From NCBI GenBank assembly GCA_903870275.1, contig CAIQCK010000012.1:1-64000 (forward strand): DNA of 64,000 nucleotides, written 5' to 3'. Every line of letters starts with the position of its first letter. Position 1 is the first letter of the stretch. Source of the DNA: an uncultured bacterium (lineage in GTDB: Bacteria > Verrucomicrobiota > Verrucomicrobiia > CAIQCK01). Shown here one piece after another: positions 43,800-52,025 of this stretch. The translations under genes were made by a program, and so were the position numbers. The notes beneath the pieces were generated by a model. That model made no database searches and was not told where the DNA came from. It was given only the letters and a program-made list of their open reading frames with translations.

Positions 43800-43829
43800 T
43801 TTCAACGCAGAGACGCAGAACCACGGAGG
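43800..43829. repeat. CGCAGAG half-array
   Basis: TTCAACGCAGAGACGCAGAA followed by CCACGGAGG, the same family as the facing arrays at 22813-22878 but with only one arm here. It lies 15 nt beyond the methyltransferase stop. Confidence 0.6.
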
Positions 43830-43843
43830 TTTGGCCGGCATTC

Positions 43844-45379
43844 TCACGCTTTGCGTGCGGGCCGTTCCATCACGAATTCGGGTTGAAGCGAAACAAGATC
43901 TTCGGAATACCGTAAACCTTGATCTCGTGAAGCAGCCCACTCATCGGCCAAACCGGCTTCCTCGGCAATGGCTCGAATATTCAGCCGCTGAAGCAAATCA
44001 ACCGTGATCGGTCGCTTCGAGTCCGTGAAAGTCAGGGATGTTAGAAACTGCTTGCACACTTCTGAGTTCAATATCTTTACCACGGCTGTCGCTTCCTTCT
44101 CGTCCTCGAACGGAATGAAGTAACACGTGTCGTCAAACAGAACAGGTTTTTCGTCCACCGGCCCAACAAGCATGAAACGGGGCACGCGATGCAGGCCGGA
44201 CACGGCCACCTTCCACGGCGCAAACGCATAGCTGCCAATACCGAAGAGCGCAAATGGAACGCGGCTGTTGTAGATGGAACTTTTTCGGGCCTCAAAAAGG
44301 TTGCGATGAGACTCAAGGTAGCGCCATGTGCGCGGGGCTTTGGTCGAGATTCCTGCCGTGTCTTCGCCCACGCGCCGCTGCGTCACGAGAACGAATCGCT
44401 CCGGCTCAACACGACCATTGGCAAGGTCAGAACATTTCAACAACGGGAACAGGTAATCCGGTTCGAGACTGACCTTCTCGCCCAGCTTGTTTTGAAACGC
44501 CATCCCGACGGTTCGCCGCAATTCCATCACGGAGGCACAATCGTGTTTCACACCGGAACGCCACTGATACGGGCAAAGTCCTTCAAGATGTTTCAGGCGG
44601 CGATATGTGCGGATGTTGTAAACCAAATTTTGTCCCGCCAAGCCGAGCGTCGTAGCGGGTCTCGTGGAGGAAAGACCCTCAAACACCCTCGCTTCCGCCA
44701 GTCCAGCTTCCCCGGTTCTCGCCAGGAGCAAGCAGGCGTCCACCGACGCATTGAAGTGCTTCTTGGCGTCAATCCGATAGAGTGACGCGGCGGCGATGCG
44801 TCCGTCATTCTGCCATGCAAAGCGCAGCAGTTTTCGCGCAGTGCCGGTCTTGCAGAGCATCGCGATGGTTGCGCTTCGCCCGCGCAATGCCTTCACCAGC
44901 CGGATGAGCATCCACTCCGAGATGTCAAAGTTCGACTTGCCTGTGCGGGCTTCAATGCCGCGGAAACCCTGAAAGTTCTCTTTCGCCGGCAGGTTCGATC
45001 CGTTCATGCCGGATACGGTCGCGTTGGTGACCCACGGCAGATTGCCAAGAACGAGAAGACTCCCGCGAATCTCCGCCAACTCTTTTTCCCAGTCGTGGGA
45101 AAAGAAGTCTTGAATGCTAACGCTTATCCGGTTTGCAACCCCTGCGTCGGACAGTGTTGATTGGGTTTGCTCGACGTAATCAGAATTGATGTCCCAACCC
45201 AAGAGACGCGCTTTGGGAAAAGTCTCTGCGGCCGAGACGAGGAATGCGCCAAGTCCGCAAGTCGGTTCCAGCACCGCATCCGCTCCGACACCTTGCCGAG
45301 CCAGCAATGCGCAGACTTCGCGCGCCAGTCCCAAGGGTGTTTGAAAATCCCCAAATTCGATTTTTGCTCGCGTCTTCAT
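43844..45379 (-). CDS. DNA (adenine-N6-type) methyltransferase of a restriction-modification pair
   Basis: 511 residues from the ATG at 45379, overlapping the upstream stop (ATGA). SAM-binding motif I is AVLEPTCGLGAFLVSAAETF and the substrate motif is LLVLGNLPWVTNATVSG, an NPPW-like (NLPW) variant of the N6-adenine/N4-cytosine catalytic tetrapeptide. It is followed by NLPAKENFQGFRGIEARTGK and FDISEWMLIRLVKAL. The C-terminal half should hold the target-recognition region. GC content is lower than neighbours, consistent with horizontal transfer. Partner of the gene directly upstream. Confidence 0.85.
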   Translation of the reverse strand: MKTRAKIEFGDFQTPLGLAREVCALLARQGVGADAVLEPTCGLGAFLVSAAETFPKARLLGWDINSDYVEQTQSTLSDAGVANRISVSIQDFFSHDWEKELAEIRGSLLVLGNLPWVTNATVSGMNGSNLPAKENFQGFRGIEARTGKSNFDISEWMLIRLVKALRGRSATIAMLCKTGTARKLLRFAWQNDGRIAAASLYRIDAKKHFNASVDACLLLARTGEAGLAEARVFEGLSSTRPATTLGLAGQNLVYNIRTYRRLKHLEGLCPYQWRSGVKHDCASVMELRRTVGMAFQNKLGEKVSLEPDYLFPLLKCSDLANGRVEPERFVLVTQRRVGEDTAGISTKAPRTWRYLESHRNLFEARKSSIYNSRVPFALFGIGSYAFAPWKVAVSGLHRVPRFMLVGPVDEKPVLFDDTCYFIPFEDEKEATAVVKILNSEVCKQFLTSLTFTDSKRPITVDLLQRLNIRAIAEEAGLADEWAASRDQGLRYSEDLVSLQPEFVMERPARKA

Positions 45380-46029
45380 ACGAGACGCAGGATGCCGCCG
45401 ACTTTGCCGGCTTGTTCGATGACGCGCCCATATTGCAGCCGCCACTGAAGCGCATTAGAGACGGTGAGATAACCGACTTCGGGTGGATTGCGCAGAACTT
45501 CGTCTGCAAGCGTCTCCGCTTCGACATCGTCCACTGGCAGCATCCGTTCTTGAAAGAAGGCAAGGATGTCGTCGCGGTTCGCTTTGTTCTCAATCAGTCG
45601 AAGGAGACCCGATGTCGTTTGGAAATCCGCTGTTCTCTCCTTCTGGACGAAGATGGTGTGCTGAATGTCGAGGCGCCCCGTGCGCGTTTTTTCGTCGTCG
45701 CGTTTGTCATAGACAAACACCAGCAGCGAATAGCCGAGACCGTAAATCTTCTGGCGAGCGCTCTTGAACGGACACGACGACTGCGGCTGACGAATGCTCG
45801 TCACTTTGATGTCCACGCCCAACTCTGGAAAATCAATGCCCTTGGCGGAATTGCCCCGACCGTAAGCATAGCGTCTCTGGAGAACCGTCTGGAATTTATG
45901 TTCGAGGTATGTGCCGACCGCTTTGCCGTCGGTCACGCCGAACAAGCTGGGTTCAGCGTGTTTCGATTCGGACTTGGCGAAGGTGGTGGCTTCCTTTTGT
46001 AGCAATTGAACTGTAAGAGGCTTCGGCAT
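45376..46029 (-). CDS. Putative type II restriction endonuclease
   Basis: 217 residues. A PD-(D/E)XK-like core is suggested by GTYLEHKFQTVLQ (Glu), GNSAKGIDFPELGVDIKVTS (with DIK as D-x-K) and the strand YSLLVFVYDKRDD. This fits a type II endonuclease that cuts the sequence protected by the co-operonic methyltransferase. The recognition sequence is not predictable. The 4-bp overlap and low GC match its partner. Homology to a named family was not recognised, so the call rests on the motif and the pairing. A 12-bp palindrome (GTAAAGCTTTAC) lies 31 nt upstream. Confidence 0.65.
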   Translation of the reverse strand: MPKPLTVQLLQKEATTFAKSESKHAEPSLFGVTDGKAVGTYLEHKFQTVLQRRYAYGRGNSAKGIDFPELGVDIKVTSIRQPQSSCPFKSARQKIYGLGYSLLVFVYDKRDDEKTRTGRLDIQHTIFVQKERTADFQTTSGLLRLIENKANRDDILAFFQERMLPVDDVEAETLADEVLRNPPEVGYLTVSNALQWRLQYGRVIEQAGKVGGILRLV

Positions 46030-46059
46030 GGGGAATTGATACCAAGTTCACGCCATAGC

Positions 46060-46071
46060 GTAAAGCTTTAC
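46060..46071. promoter_or_regulatory. Perfect palindrome GTAAAGCTTTAC upstream of the R-M pair
   Basis: A 12-bp perfect dyad 30 nt before the ATG of the endonuclease gene. It could be an autoregulatory operator of the R-M operon, or a chance palindrome (it includes AAGCTT). No C-protein gene is present. Confidence 0.35.
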
Positions 46072-46094
46072 ACCCTAATTCATCAACGCCTTCC

Positions 46095-46985
46095 TCACGC
46101 CTGCCTGGCGCGGTCCGCGCTCGGCGATGTGCCGTAGAGGCGGCGGTAGAGGCGGTTGAAGTGGGAGAGATGGTTGAAGCCGGCGGCGTAGGCGATGGCG
46201 CTGATGGATTCGCCGCTGCCCAACAGCAGCCGCCGAGCGTGGTCGAGGCGCACGCGGTTGAGAAATTCCGTGAGCGTGCAGCCGGTGTAGCGCGGGAACT
46301 GCCGCTCGAAGGTGGCCTTGCTCATCGCCGCGAGTTGCAGTGCCTCGCTCAACGGCAGCGGCTCGGCGTATTTCTCCAGCACGCGGCGGATGACGCGCTC
46401 GATGCCGGCTTGATGGCGTTCGCCTTCGCGCACGCTGAACGGCATCCGCGAGAGCGTGCGCGATTTCGATGACGGCAGCGCGGCCAGTTCCGACAGGACT
46501 TGCAGCAGCATCCCCAGGCGCCCCGCCGCGGACAGCCGCGGCATCGCCAGCAACTCCGGCCCGATGTGTTTGCAGACCGTCGGCCCGAACACCAGCCCGC
46601 GCCGCGCGCGGTCCCACAACGGCGCCAGCAACGCGAACTCCGGCAGCGCCCGCAGCGGATGATCCAGCGGCCAGTGGAACTGCATCGAGATACCCGTGGA
46701 TCGGCGCAGTCCCTGGATGCAATGCGGCAGGTGCGGTCCGAGCAGTTCCAGCTCCGGCCCGTTGAAGCGTTCGATGTGGTCGCCCACGAGCCGCAGCCCG
46801 CCGCCGCGCTCGATGAGCGTCAGCTCCATCTCGCGGTGCAGGTGCCAGTAGTCGCCCGCGCCCTCGAACGGCACCACGCGCCCGTCGGCGGTGAACTGCT
46901 CCACCTCGCGCAGGTTGTCGCGCCAGCGGTGCAGGCGGAACGACAGTCCCGCCAGCGGCGTGATGGTTTCGACGTGAATGGGCAT
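46095..46985 (-). CDS. AraC-family transcriptional regulator
   Basis: 296 residues from the ATG at 46985 (the upstream frame is mostly the inverted repeat). An N-terminal cupin-like sensing domain (VEQFTADGRVVPFEGAGDYWHLHREMELTLI) is joined to two C-terminal helix-turn-helices: LSEALQLAAMSKATFERQFPRYTGCTLTEFLNRVRLDHARRLL and ISAIAYAAGFNHLSHFNRLYRRLYGTSPS. These proteins bind sugar-like or other small ligands and act on nearby promoters. The divergent dipeptide-epimerase gene, 321 nt away, is a likely target. The shared spacer holds a 27-bp inverted repeat. Confidence 0.9.
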   Translation of the reverse strand: MPIHVETITPLAGLSFRLHRWRDNLREVEQFTADGRVVPFEGAGDYWHLHREMELTLIERGGGLRLVGDHIERFNGPELELLGPHLPHCIQGLRRSTGISMQFHWPLDHPLRALPEFALLAPLWDRARRGLVFGPTVCKHIGPELLAMPRLSAAGRLGMLLQVLSELAALPSSKSRTLSRMPFSVREGERHQAGIERVIRRVLEKYAEPLPLSEALQLAAMSKATFERQFPRYTGCTLTEFLNRVRLDHARRLLLGSGESISAIAYAAGFNHLSHFNRLYRRLYGTSPSADRARQA

Positions 46986-47306
46986 GGCCGGTCTCGAACC
47001 GCCGCCATCTTCGCACGCCCCGCCCCCCGGCACAAGCCGGGGCAGCGGTTTCCCCAAGGTGGATCGCGACCTCCGGGCGCGATGGCCGCAGGCAAATGAA
47101 AGCGGTCGCGTCCGGAAAGCGAAATGCCCGGCTCGAGCACCATGCTTTCTCTTTTCAATAACTATCGCGCCCGGAGGTCGCGATCCACCTCGAAGAGTCG
47201 CGGAGGATGCAAGGCCGGTGCCACGTTTCTCGTGATCGCGCCCTACTACCAACGGCTCAGAGAACAGGCTGGAATTTTGCGGCGGCAGCGTGTCAAATCG
47301 CCAACC
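46986..47306. other. Divergent intergenic region with a 27-bp perfect inverted repeat
   Basis: 321 nt between the divergent AraC and epimerase genes. Besides the inverted repeat (47057-47083 and 47164-47190) it holds no gene. No promoter element is clear. Confidence 0.6.
47057..47190. repeat. Perfect 27-bp inverted repeat with 80-nt loop
   Basis: Left arm 47057-47083 (starts AGGTGGATCGCGACC) and right arm 47164-47190 (ends GGTCGCGATCCACCT) are exact reverse complements. Smaller inner symmetry (CCTCCGGGCGCGAT / ATCGCGCCCGGAGG) is part of the same arm. It lies in a divergent promoter region and could form a long hairpin in either transcript's 5' leader. Confidence 0.9.
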
Positions 47307-48404
47307 GTGACCGCGACGCGTCATTCGCCCACTCGCATCCGCTCCTTCGAGGTGGAGCCGCTCGACATTCCATTGATTGAGCCGTTTGGAATCTCAAGCG
47401 GCGTTCAAGTCGTCGCCCGCAACGTGCTCGTGACCGTCGAACTGGCGGATGGCACGCGCGGCTACGGCGAGGCCGCACCGTTCGCACCCTACAACGGCGA
47501 AACGCAGGCCGGCGCGTTGCGCGCGCTCCGGCAGGCGCACGACTGGCTTCCCGGCCGCAACGCCCGCACATGGCGCGCGCTGGCCGGCGAATTTTTCAGG
47601 CGTGGCGGCCGAAACTGCGGTGCGGCCCAGTGCGCGTTCGAGACGGCGGTGCTGGATGCGCTCAAACGCCACGAGCGCGTGCCCCTGTGGCGCTATTTCG
47701 GCGGCGCCGGCACCACGCTTGAGACTGACATGACCGTCACCACCGGCTCGCCCGCCGAGGCCGCCGCCGCGGCGCGCGCCATCGTTGGGCGCGGCATCCG
47801 CGCCATCAAAATGAAAATCGGCGGGCGGCGCGGCCCCGCTCACGATCTCGCGCGCATCGCGGCGGTGCTCGAGGTCTCGCCGAAAGCGCCGCTCATTCTC
47901 GACGGCAACGCCGCTTTCTCACGCGCCGGGGCGCGGGAACTGGCGATGGGCATGAAGAAACTCGGGATCGTTCCCGCGCTGTTGGAACAATGGCTCGCGA
48001 AAAACGATCTCGACGGCGCGCGCGCGCTCGCCGAGGAAACCGGCTGGCTTGTCGCGGCCGACGAAGGCTGCTGTTCGGCGCGCGATGCCCGGCGCATCGC
48101 CCGGAAACAGGCCGCGCAGGTCATCAACATCAAGTTCATGAAAGCGGGCATCGTGGCCGCGCTCGACATCGCCCGCGTGGCGCGCGCGCACCGGCTTGGC
48201 CTGATGATCGGCGGCAACATCGAGTCCATCCTCGCAATGACCGTCTCGGCCCATTTCGCAGCGGGGCTGGGCGGGTTTCGTTTCGGCGACCTCGACACGC
48301 CGCTGTTCATGGCCGAGAACCCGTTTCGCGGCGGCTACAAGCTGAAGGGCGCGCGCATTTCCGTCGCCCACATCGCCGCCGGCCACGGCGTGACGCCGCG
48401 ATGA
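47307..48404 (+). CDS. Dipeptide epimerase-like enolase-superfamily enzyme
   Basis: About 365 residues from a GTG at 47307; an upstream GTG at 47292 or ATG codons are alternatives, and the start is uncertain. Enolase-superfamily (MLE subgroup) residues are in order: KMKIGGRRGP (KxK), LILDGNAAF (Asp metal ligand), LLEQWLAKND (Glu), AADEGCCSARD, INIKFMKAG (Lys) and the C-terminal GGNIESI and FRFGDLDTPLFM. The DLDTPLF (DxDTP) pattern is typical of L-Ala-D/L-Glu and related dipeptide epimerases, which recycle murein peptides. The AraC regulator opposite probably controls it. Confidence 0.85.
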   Translation: MTATRHSPTRIRSFEVEPLDIPLIEPFGISSGVQVVARNVLVTVELADGTRGYGEAAPFAPYNGETQAGALRALRQAHDWLPGRNARTWRALAGEFFRRGGRNCGAAQCAFETAVLDALKRHERVPLWRYFGGAGTTLETDMTVTTGSPAEAAAAARAIVGRGIRAIKMKIGGRRGPAHDLARIAAVLEVSPKAPLILDGNAAFSRAGARELAMGMKKLGIVPALLEQWLAKNDLDGARALAEETGWLVAADEGCCSARDARRIARKQAAQVINIKFMKAGIVAALDIARVARAHRLGLMIGGNIESILAMTVSAHFAAGLGGFRFGDLDTPLFMAENPFRGGYKLKGARISVAHIAAGHGVTPR

Positions 48405-48443
48405 GCAGCGCAAACCGAGCCGCAGGGCGGCGGGGATTTGTGC

Positions 48444-48471
48444 TTGCGAGACGAGGGTTGCAGCGTATGAT
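48444..48471 (+). promoter_or_regulatory. Promoter TTGCGA-N16-TATGAT of the kinase/REC-TIR cassette
   Basis: TTGCGA (48444-48449) and TATGAT (48466-48471) are 16 nt apart: the best -35/-10 pair in the cassette spacer. The leader to the kinase start would be about 170 nt. Confidence 0.55.
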
Positions 48472-48493
48472 GCCTAGCACGTTTGCAAAGACC

Positions 48494-48718
48494 ATGGAGG
48501 CAATATGGCAATTGTGGAACGAGTCCAAACCCAACGGGACGCAGGAGGTGTTTTTGTTCACACTGAACGATTCGTCTCCGGCGGGCCGGAATCTGAATTT
48601 CTATCTTGTGGGTTCCCCTGGCATGAACAGTCATGGAGGGCCTCGTTATGGAAGACATAACCTCGGTTCTAGCGAAGCTTCACGAAATCAATACAGCCTA
48701 CTCCCGTCCCCTCACTGA
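48494..48718 (+). CDS. Possible short leader ORF of the kinase cassette
   Basis: A 74-codon open frame (MEAIWQLWNESKPNGTQEVF ... FTLNDSSPAGRNLNFYLVG) lies in the predicted leader and overlaps the kinase start. No ribosome-binding site is seen and the overlap is out of frame. It may be a small real protein, a translated leader or chance. Listed only because it has a plausible composition. Confidence 0.2.
   Translation: MEAIWQLWNESKPNGTQEVFLFTLNDSSPAGRNLNFYLVGSPGMNSHGGPRYGRHNLGSSEASRNQYSLLPSPH
48635..48640 (+). promoter_or_regulatory. Ribosome-binding site GGAGGG that fixes the kinase start
   Basis: GGAGGG ends 7 nt before the ATG at 48648. This favours 48648 over the in-frame ATG at 48633, where the same GGAGGG would be part of the coding sequence. 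Confidence 0.7.
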
Positions 48719-51700
48719 GCAGCCGCTCAGTAAGGTGTTTCAGGAAGTGTCTGCCAGACTTGTCAGTTTTCTCAACGTGGATCATTCCACGGTCACCCTG
48801 TTGGATGAAAGCCGGCGCTTTTTTCGAGTCGAAGCGGAATACCCGCCACTAGCAACACGCGTTGTAGGCCAGCGAATTCCCATCGAAGGCAGGGCCACGC
48901 AATTCAGTTTGGTAAATCGGTGCGAAACAGTTGTTGCAAATGATCTAAAAAGCCACGCCCTCATTTCTGAGTCGTTAAGTTTTCGCCAAACTGCGGAAGC
49001 GCTCGACATCCGGTCCTTGATGATTACGCCTATGGTGATTGACGGGAACATCATCGGGACGATCAGCGTAGATACAATTGGACGAACGAAGTCATTCACC
49101 AACGAAGAGATCGAACTATGCCAGACGGTTGCCAACCAAACTGCCGCTTTCGTTGAAATCATTCGACTACGCGATGAGCAGCAAAAATACAGGCGGCAAG
49201 CTAAACTGCTCACTCCGGTGCCGAAGCGAGCCACCGTTTCGGATCGTGAGGAAAAGGTTGCACAGGCGCTTTTTGACAAATTGGGGAAAGTGATCCCATT
49301 TAAGAAAGCATCCCTCCAACTGATTGTCGAAGGCAAGAGAATCCTCGTGGGAGCATTTGGCTTTGATAAGTCCTGCTCTCACCCGTGGCTTGTCCGTCCC
49401 GTAGAGGCTGATCCTATCATCCGGGACATCGTCCACACCCAACGACCAAAAATTTTGCCCAACACCGCCGCCGATAGCCGTTGGGAGAAAAAGGAAGGCA
49501 CGTTCGACGTCAATTCATGGATTGGTATGCCGCTGGTCGCTCAAGGTCAGACGATTGGCATTCTAACATTGGACCATGATCAGGTGGGGGCCTACGCGGA
49601 CATTTCGGAGGATACTCTTGCCAGCCTCGACGAATTGGCTGGTCAAGCTGCACAGGACATCAGGGATGCGTACAATCTTGCGGTGGCCCAGCAACAAATC
49701 CAAGCCTTAGAGATTGTTCGCCGCTTTGCAGAGACGGTTGCGACGAAGCTTGTCCTCAGAGATCTGCTGTTGGCGATTGTCTCCACGATATCGAAGGGGC
49801 TGGAATGTACACGGTGCAGCATCTTCTTGGCCGAGCAACGAGAACAGCGCGATTGTTTGATGTGCAAGGCCACCTGTGAGGCGCTCTCTTGCAGGGTAGT
49901 TTCAGAATCAGAGTTGCCCTACCCCCGTCGTGGACAGTTACCGTGCCCTGTACACCAAGCGTTTCGAATTGGGGATTCAAACTTCGTCGAGGATCGAGAC
50001 CAGGGGCAGGATTGCCATTTCGATTTTGCACACGAGTCGTATCAAGGTGCTCGTTCTATCATCGCCGTGCCCCTCAAAATCTCCAAACATGTAATGGGCG
50101 TTGTCTTAGCGGTCCACGAGCGGCCGGGCTGGTTCAGCAAGGCCGACCTCTTGTTGTTAGAAACGCTTGCGAAGCAGGCGGCAAGCGCCATTGAACGGGA
50201 TAACGGACTGGATTTGGTTCACTCAATCGGCAACAAGCTGTTGGGTGCCACGGAAGTGGGTGCCGTACTTGAGGACGTTGTTTCCGGCGCTATGAAACTC
50301 ATTCATACCGACTCTGGCGTTATTTATGAGTTGAACGACGAATGTACAGATGTGCTCCACACATTCATGCCCAAAGGGTCGGATCATCCGAAGCCACGTT
50401 TGAACGAACCGGAAGGGATAACACGAACGGTTATAACCACGCAAAAAATGTTGGAGATTCCCGACATTAGGAAGAACCGCTGCGTAAACCCTGAACTTCG
50501 TAAACGATTCCGCTCCATGTTCGCAGTCCCTCTGATGTTGGGTGAGTCTGTGGTGGGCGTGCTTTACCTCAACTGTAGGAACGTTCGGAAGTTAACGGAG
50601 ACAGAAAAATCCCTTCTTGCCACGCTCGCTGCTCAGGCGGCCCTGGCGATCCAGCGGGCACGGCTCTACGAGCAGATCAAGGACTCTGCGATGACGTACC
50701 GGTCCTTGTTTGACAACATCCCGCAACGCGTATGCTGGAAGGATACCCATTCACGGTTTATTTGGGCGAACGCGAGCTTCTGTCAAAGTCTCGGAAGAAG
50801 TCTCAAAGAAGTCAAGGGCAAGAGCGACGTGGACTTTTATCCGGAGAACGATGCCAAGAAATACGTCCGCGATGATCAAAAAGTGATGCGGTCGAAGCAG
50901 CCGGTCGTTCTGGATGAAAAGAATCAGCCGCTCGCCAATACACCGCCTGTCTGGGTTCGGGTGGCTAAAACGCCCGTACTGGATGCTCATGGCCAAGTCA
51001 AGGGCGTACAGGCCATCTTCTGGAACATTACCAAGGAGAAGCAAATGACCGAACGTTGGAGATCGCTGGTCGAGCAATCCCCTGACAGTATCGTAATCCA
51101 CAAGAACCGAAAAATCGTGCTGTCCAACCCGGCGGCCGTACGCTTGTTTGGGGCAAAATCTTCCAAGGAATTGGAAGGACTTCCAATCCTGAATTTCATT
51201 GACGAAAGTTCTCGCCCACTAGCAACGGAGCGATTGAAACAACTAATGAATAAGCAAGCAGTGGCTCCTATGGTGGAAATGCGCATTCGCAAGAAAACAG
51301 GAGAAACAGTCGATGTAGAAGTCTATACGTGGCGGGGTCCGCTCAAGAACGAAGTCCAAGTTGTGTTCCACGACGTAACGCGATCCAAGACGCTGTTGAG
51401 GGAAATGCATCATCGTGTGCGGCGGAGTTTCAATCAAGTGAACGGGTTCCTCACACTCCAAGAGCAGTTTGCAGAAAGCCAGGAAGTCTCCCATGCGTTT
51501 GACACAATTCGGGAACGCATCCAAGCCATGGCGCTTGTCCACTTAATCCTCTATAGGACCGGGAAGGAATCGGCTGTCAACATGGACCTCTATCTGAAAG
51601 AACTGAAGGAAGCGCTCTTGCGAGCACAAGGTACTTCCGAGCAAATCGCTGTCGATTTTGCGGCCTCTGGCATCATCCTGAACGAGAAACAAGCAACGGC

Positions 51701-52025
51701 ATGTGGGCTGATTGTTAATGAACTGGTTTCAAACTCTCTTCTGCACGCGTTCCCACGCGGGGCATCGCCACGGCGAAAACGGCACGTTTCCGTTTCGCTC
51801 CGATCGAAAGCAGATATGCTTCGGTTGGAAGTATCCGACAACGGCATCGGGATGCCCGGCCCATCTAAAACAACGGGTGAGGGAATGGGACTTTCGCTAG
51901 TACGGACCCTCGTATTGGACGATCTCAAAGGCAGGATGAAAGTGTCGAGCGCCAGACCGGGTACTTGTTTTACGATTGAGTTTGAATGGGCAAGATACAG
52001 AAAGGATATCCGCGATGGCACATGA
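48648..52025 (+). CDS. Soluble multi-GAF/PAS sensor kinase of the HisKA_2 type
   Basis: 1125 residues with no transmembrane segment or signal peptide, so it senses cytoplasmic or diffusible cues. By eye there are four GAF-like domains (about 20-185, 205-350, 365-525, 530-665; each with a strand-helix core such as ALDIRSLMITPMVIDGNIIG and RKRFRSMFAVPLMLGESVVG) and two PAS domains (about 685-800 and 805-915). The kinase core is HisKA_2: LLREMHHRVRRSFNQVNGFL, in which the His before Arg (near residue 922) is the likely phospho-acceptor, then GLIVNELVSNSLLHAF (N box), DNGIGMPG and GEGMGLSLVRTL. Low GC relative to its surroundings. It overlaps the REC-TIR gene by 11 bp, so the two are a cognate pair. 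Confidence 0.9.
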   Translation: MEDITSVLAKLHEINTAYSRPLTEQPLSKVFQEVSARLVSFLNVDHSTVTLLDESRRFFRVEAEYPPLATRVVGQRIPIEGRATQFSLVNRCETVVANDLKSHALISESLSFRQTAEALDIRSLMITPMVIDGNIIGTISVDTIGRTKSFTNEEIELCQTVANQTAAFVEIIRLRDEQQKYRRQAKLLTPVPKRATVSDREEKVAQALFDKLGKVIPFKKASLQLIVEGKRILVGAFGFDKSCSHPWLVRPVEADPIIRDIVHTQRPKILPNTAADSRWEKKEGTFDVNSWIGMPLVAQGQTIGILTLDHDQVGAYADISEDTLASLDELAGQAAQDIRDAYNLAVAQQQIQALEIVRRFAETVATKLVLRDLLLAIVSTISKGLECTRCSIFLAEQREQRDCLMCKATCEALSCRVVSESELPYPRRGQLPCPVHQAFRIGDSNFVEDRDQGQDCHFDFAHESYQGARSIIAVPLKISKHVMGVVLAVHERPGWFSKADLLLLETLAKQAASAIERDNGLDLVHSIGNKLLGATEVGAVLEDVVSGAMKLIHTDSGVIYELNDECTDVLHTFMPKGSDHPKPRLNEPEGITRTVITTQKMLEIPDIRKNRCVNPELRKRFRSMFAVPLMLGESVVGVLYLNCRNVRKLTETEKSLLATLAAQAALAIQRARLYEQIKDSAMTYRSLFDNIPQRVCWKDTHSRFIWANASFCQSLGRSLKEVKGKSDVDFYPENDAKKYVRDDQKVMRSKQPVVLDEKNQPLANTPPVWVRVAKTPVLDAHGQVKGVQAIFWNITKEKQMTERWRSLVEQSPDSIVIHKNRKIVLSNPAAVRLFGAKSSKELEGLPILNFIDESSRPLATERLKQLMNKQAVAPMVEMRIRKKTGETVDVEVYTWRGPLKNEVQVVFHDVTRSKTLLREMHHRVRRSFNQVNGFLTLQEQFAESQEVSHAFDTIRERIQAMALVHLILYRTGKESAVNMDLYLKELKEALLRAQGTSEQIAVDFAASGIILNEKQATACGLIVNELVSNSLLHAFPRGASPRRKRHVSVSLRSKADMLRLEVSDNGIGMPGPSKTTGEGMGLSLVRTLVLDDLKGRMKVSSARPGTCFTIEFEWARYRKDIRDGT

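Larger units (their letters stand above)
43182..43843. repeat. 662-nt gene-free spacer packed with inverted and direct repeats
   Basis: No coding region is convincing here. It holds, in order: a hairpin TCGCGTCAC-tcc-GTGACGCGA (43190-43210), a second GCGCCGGCA-tcct-TGCCGGCGC (43278-43299), CATATGGGTTTGTTT (43322-43336), a perfect 16-bp hairpin of the same motif (43430-43463), direct AATCCGTG arrays (43496-43582), and an ACGCAGAGACGCAGA half-array (43800-43829). An AT-rich stretch near 43680-43720 could be a promoter, but no gene starts there. It separates guaB from the convergent restriction-modification pair. Confidence 0.8.
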
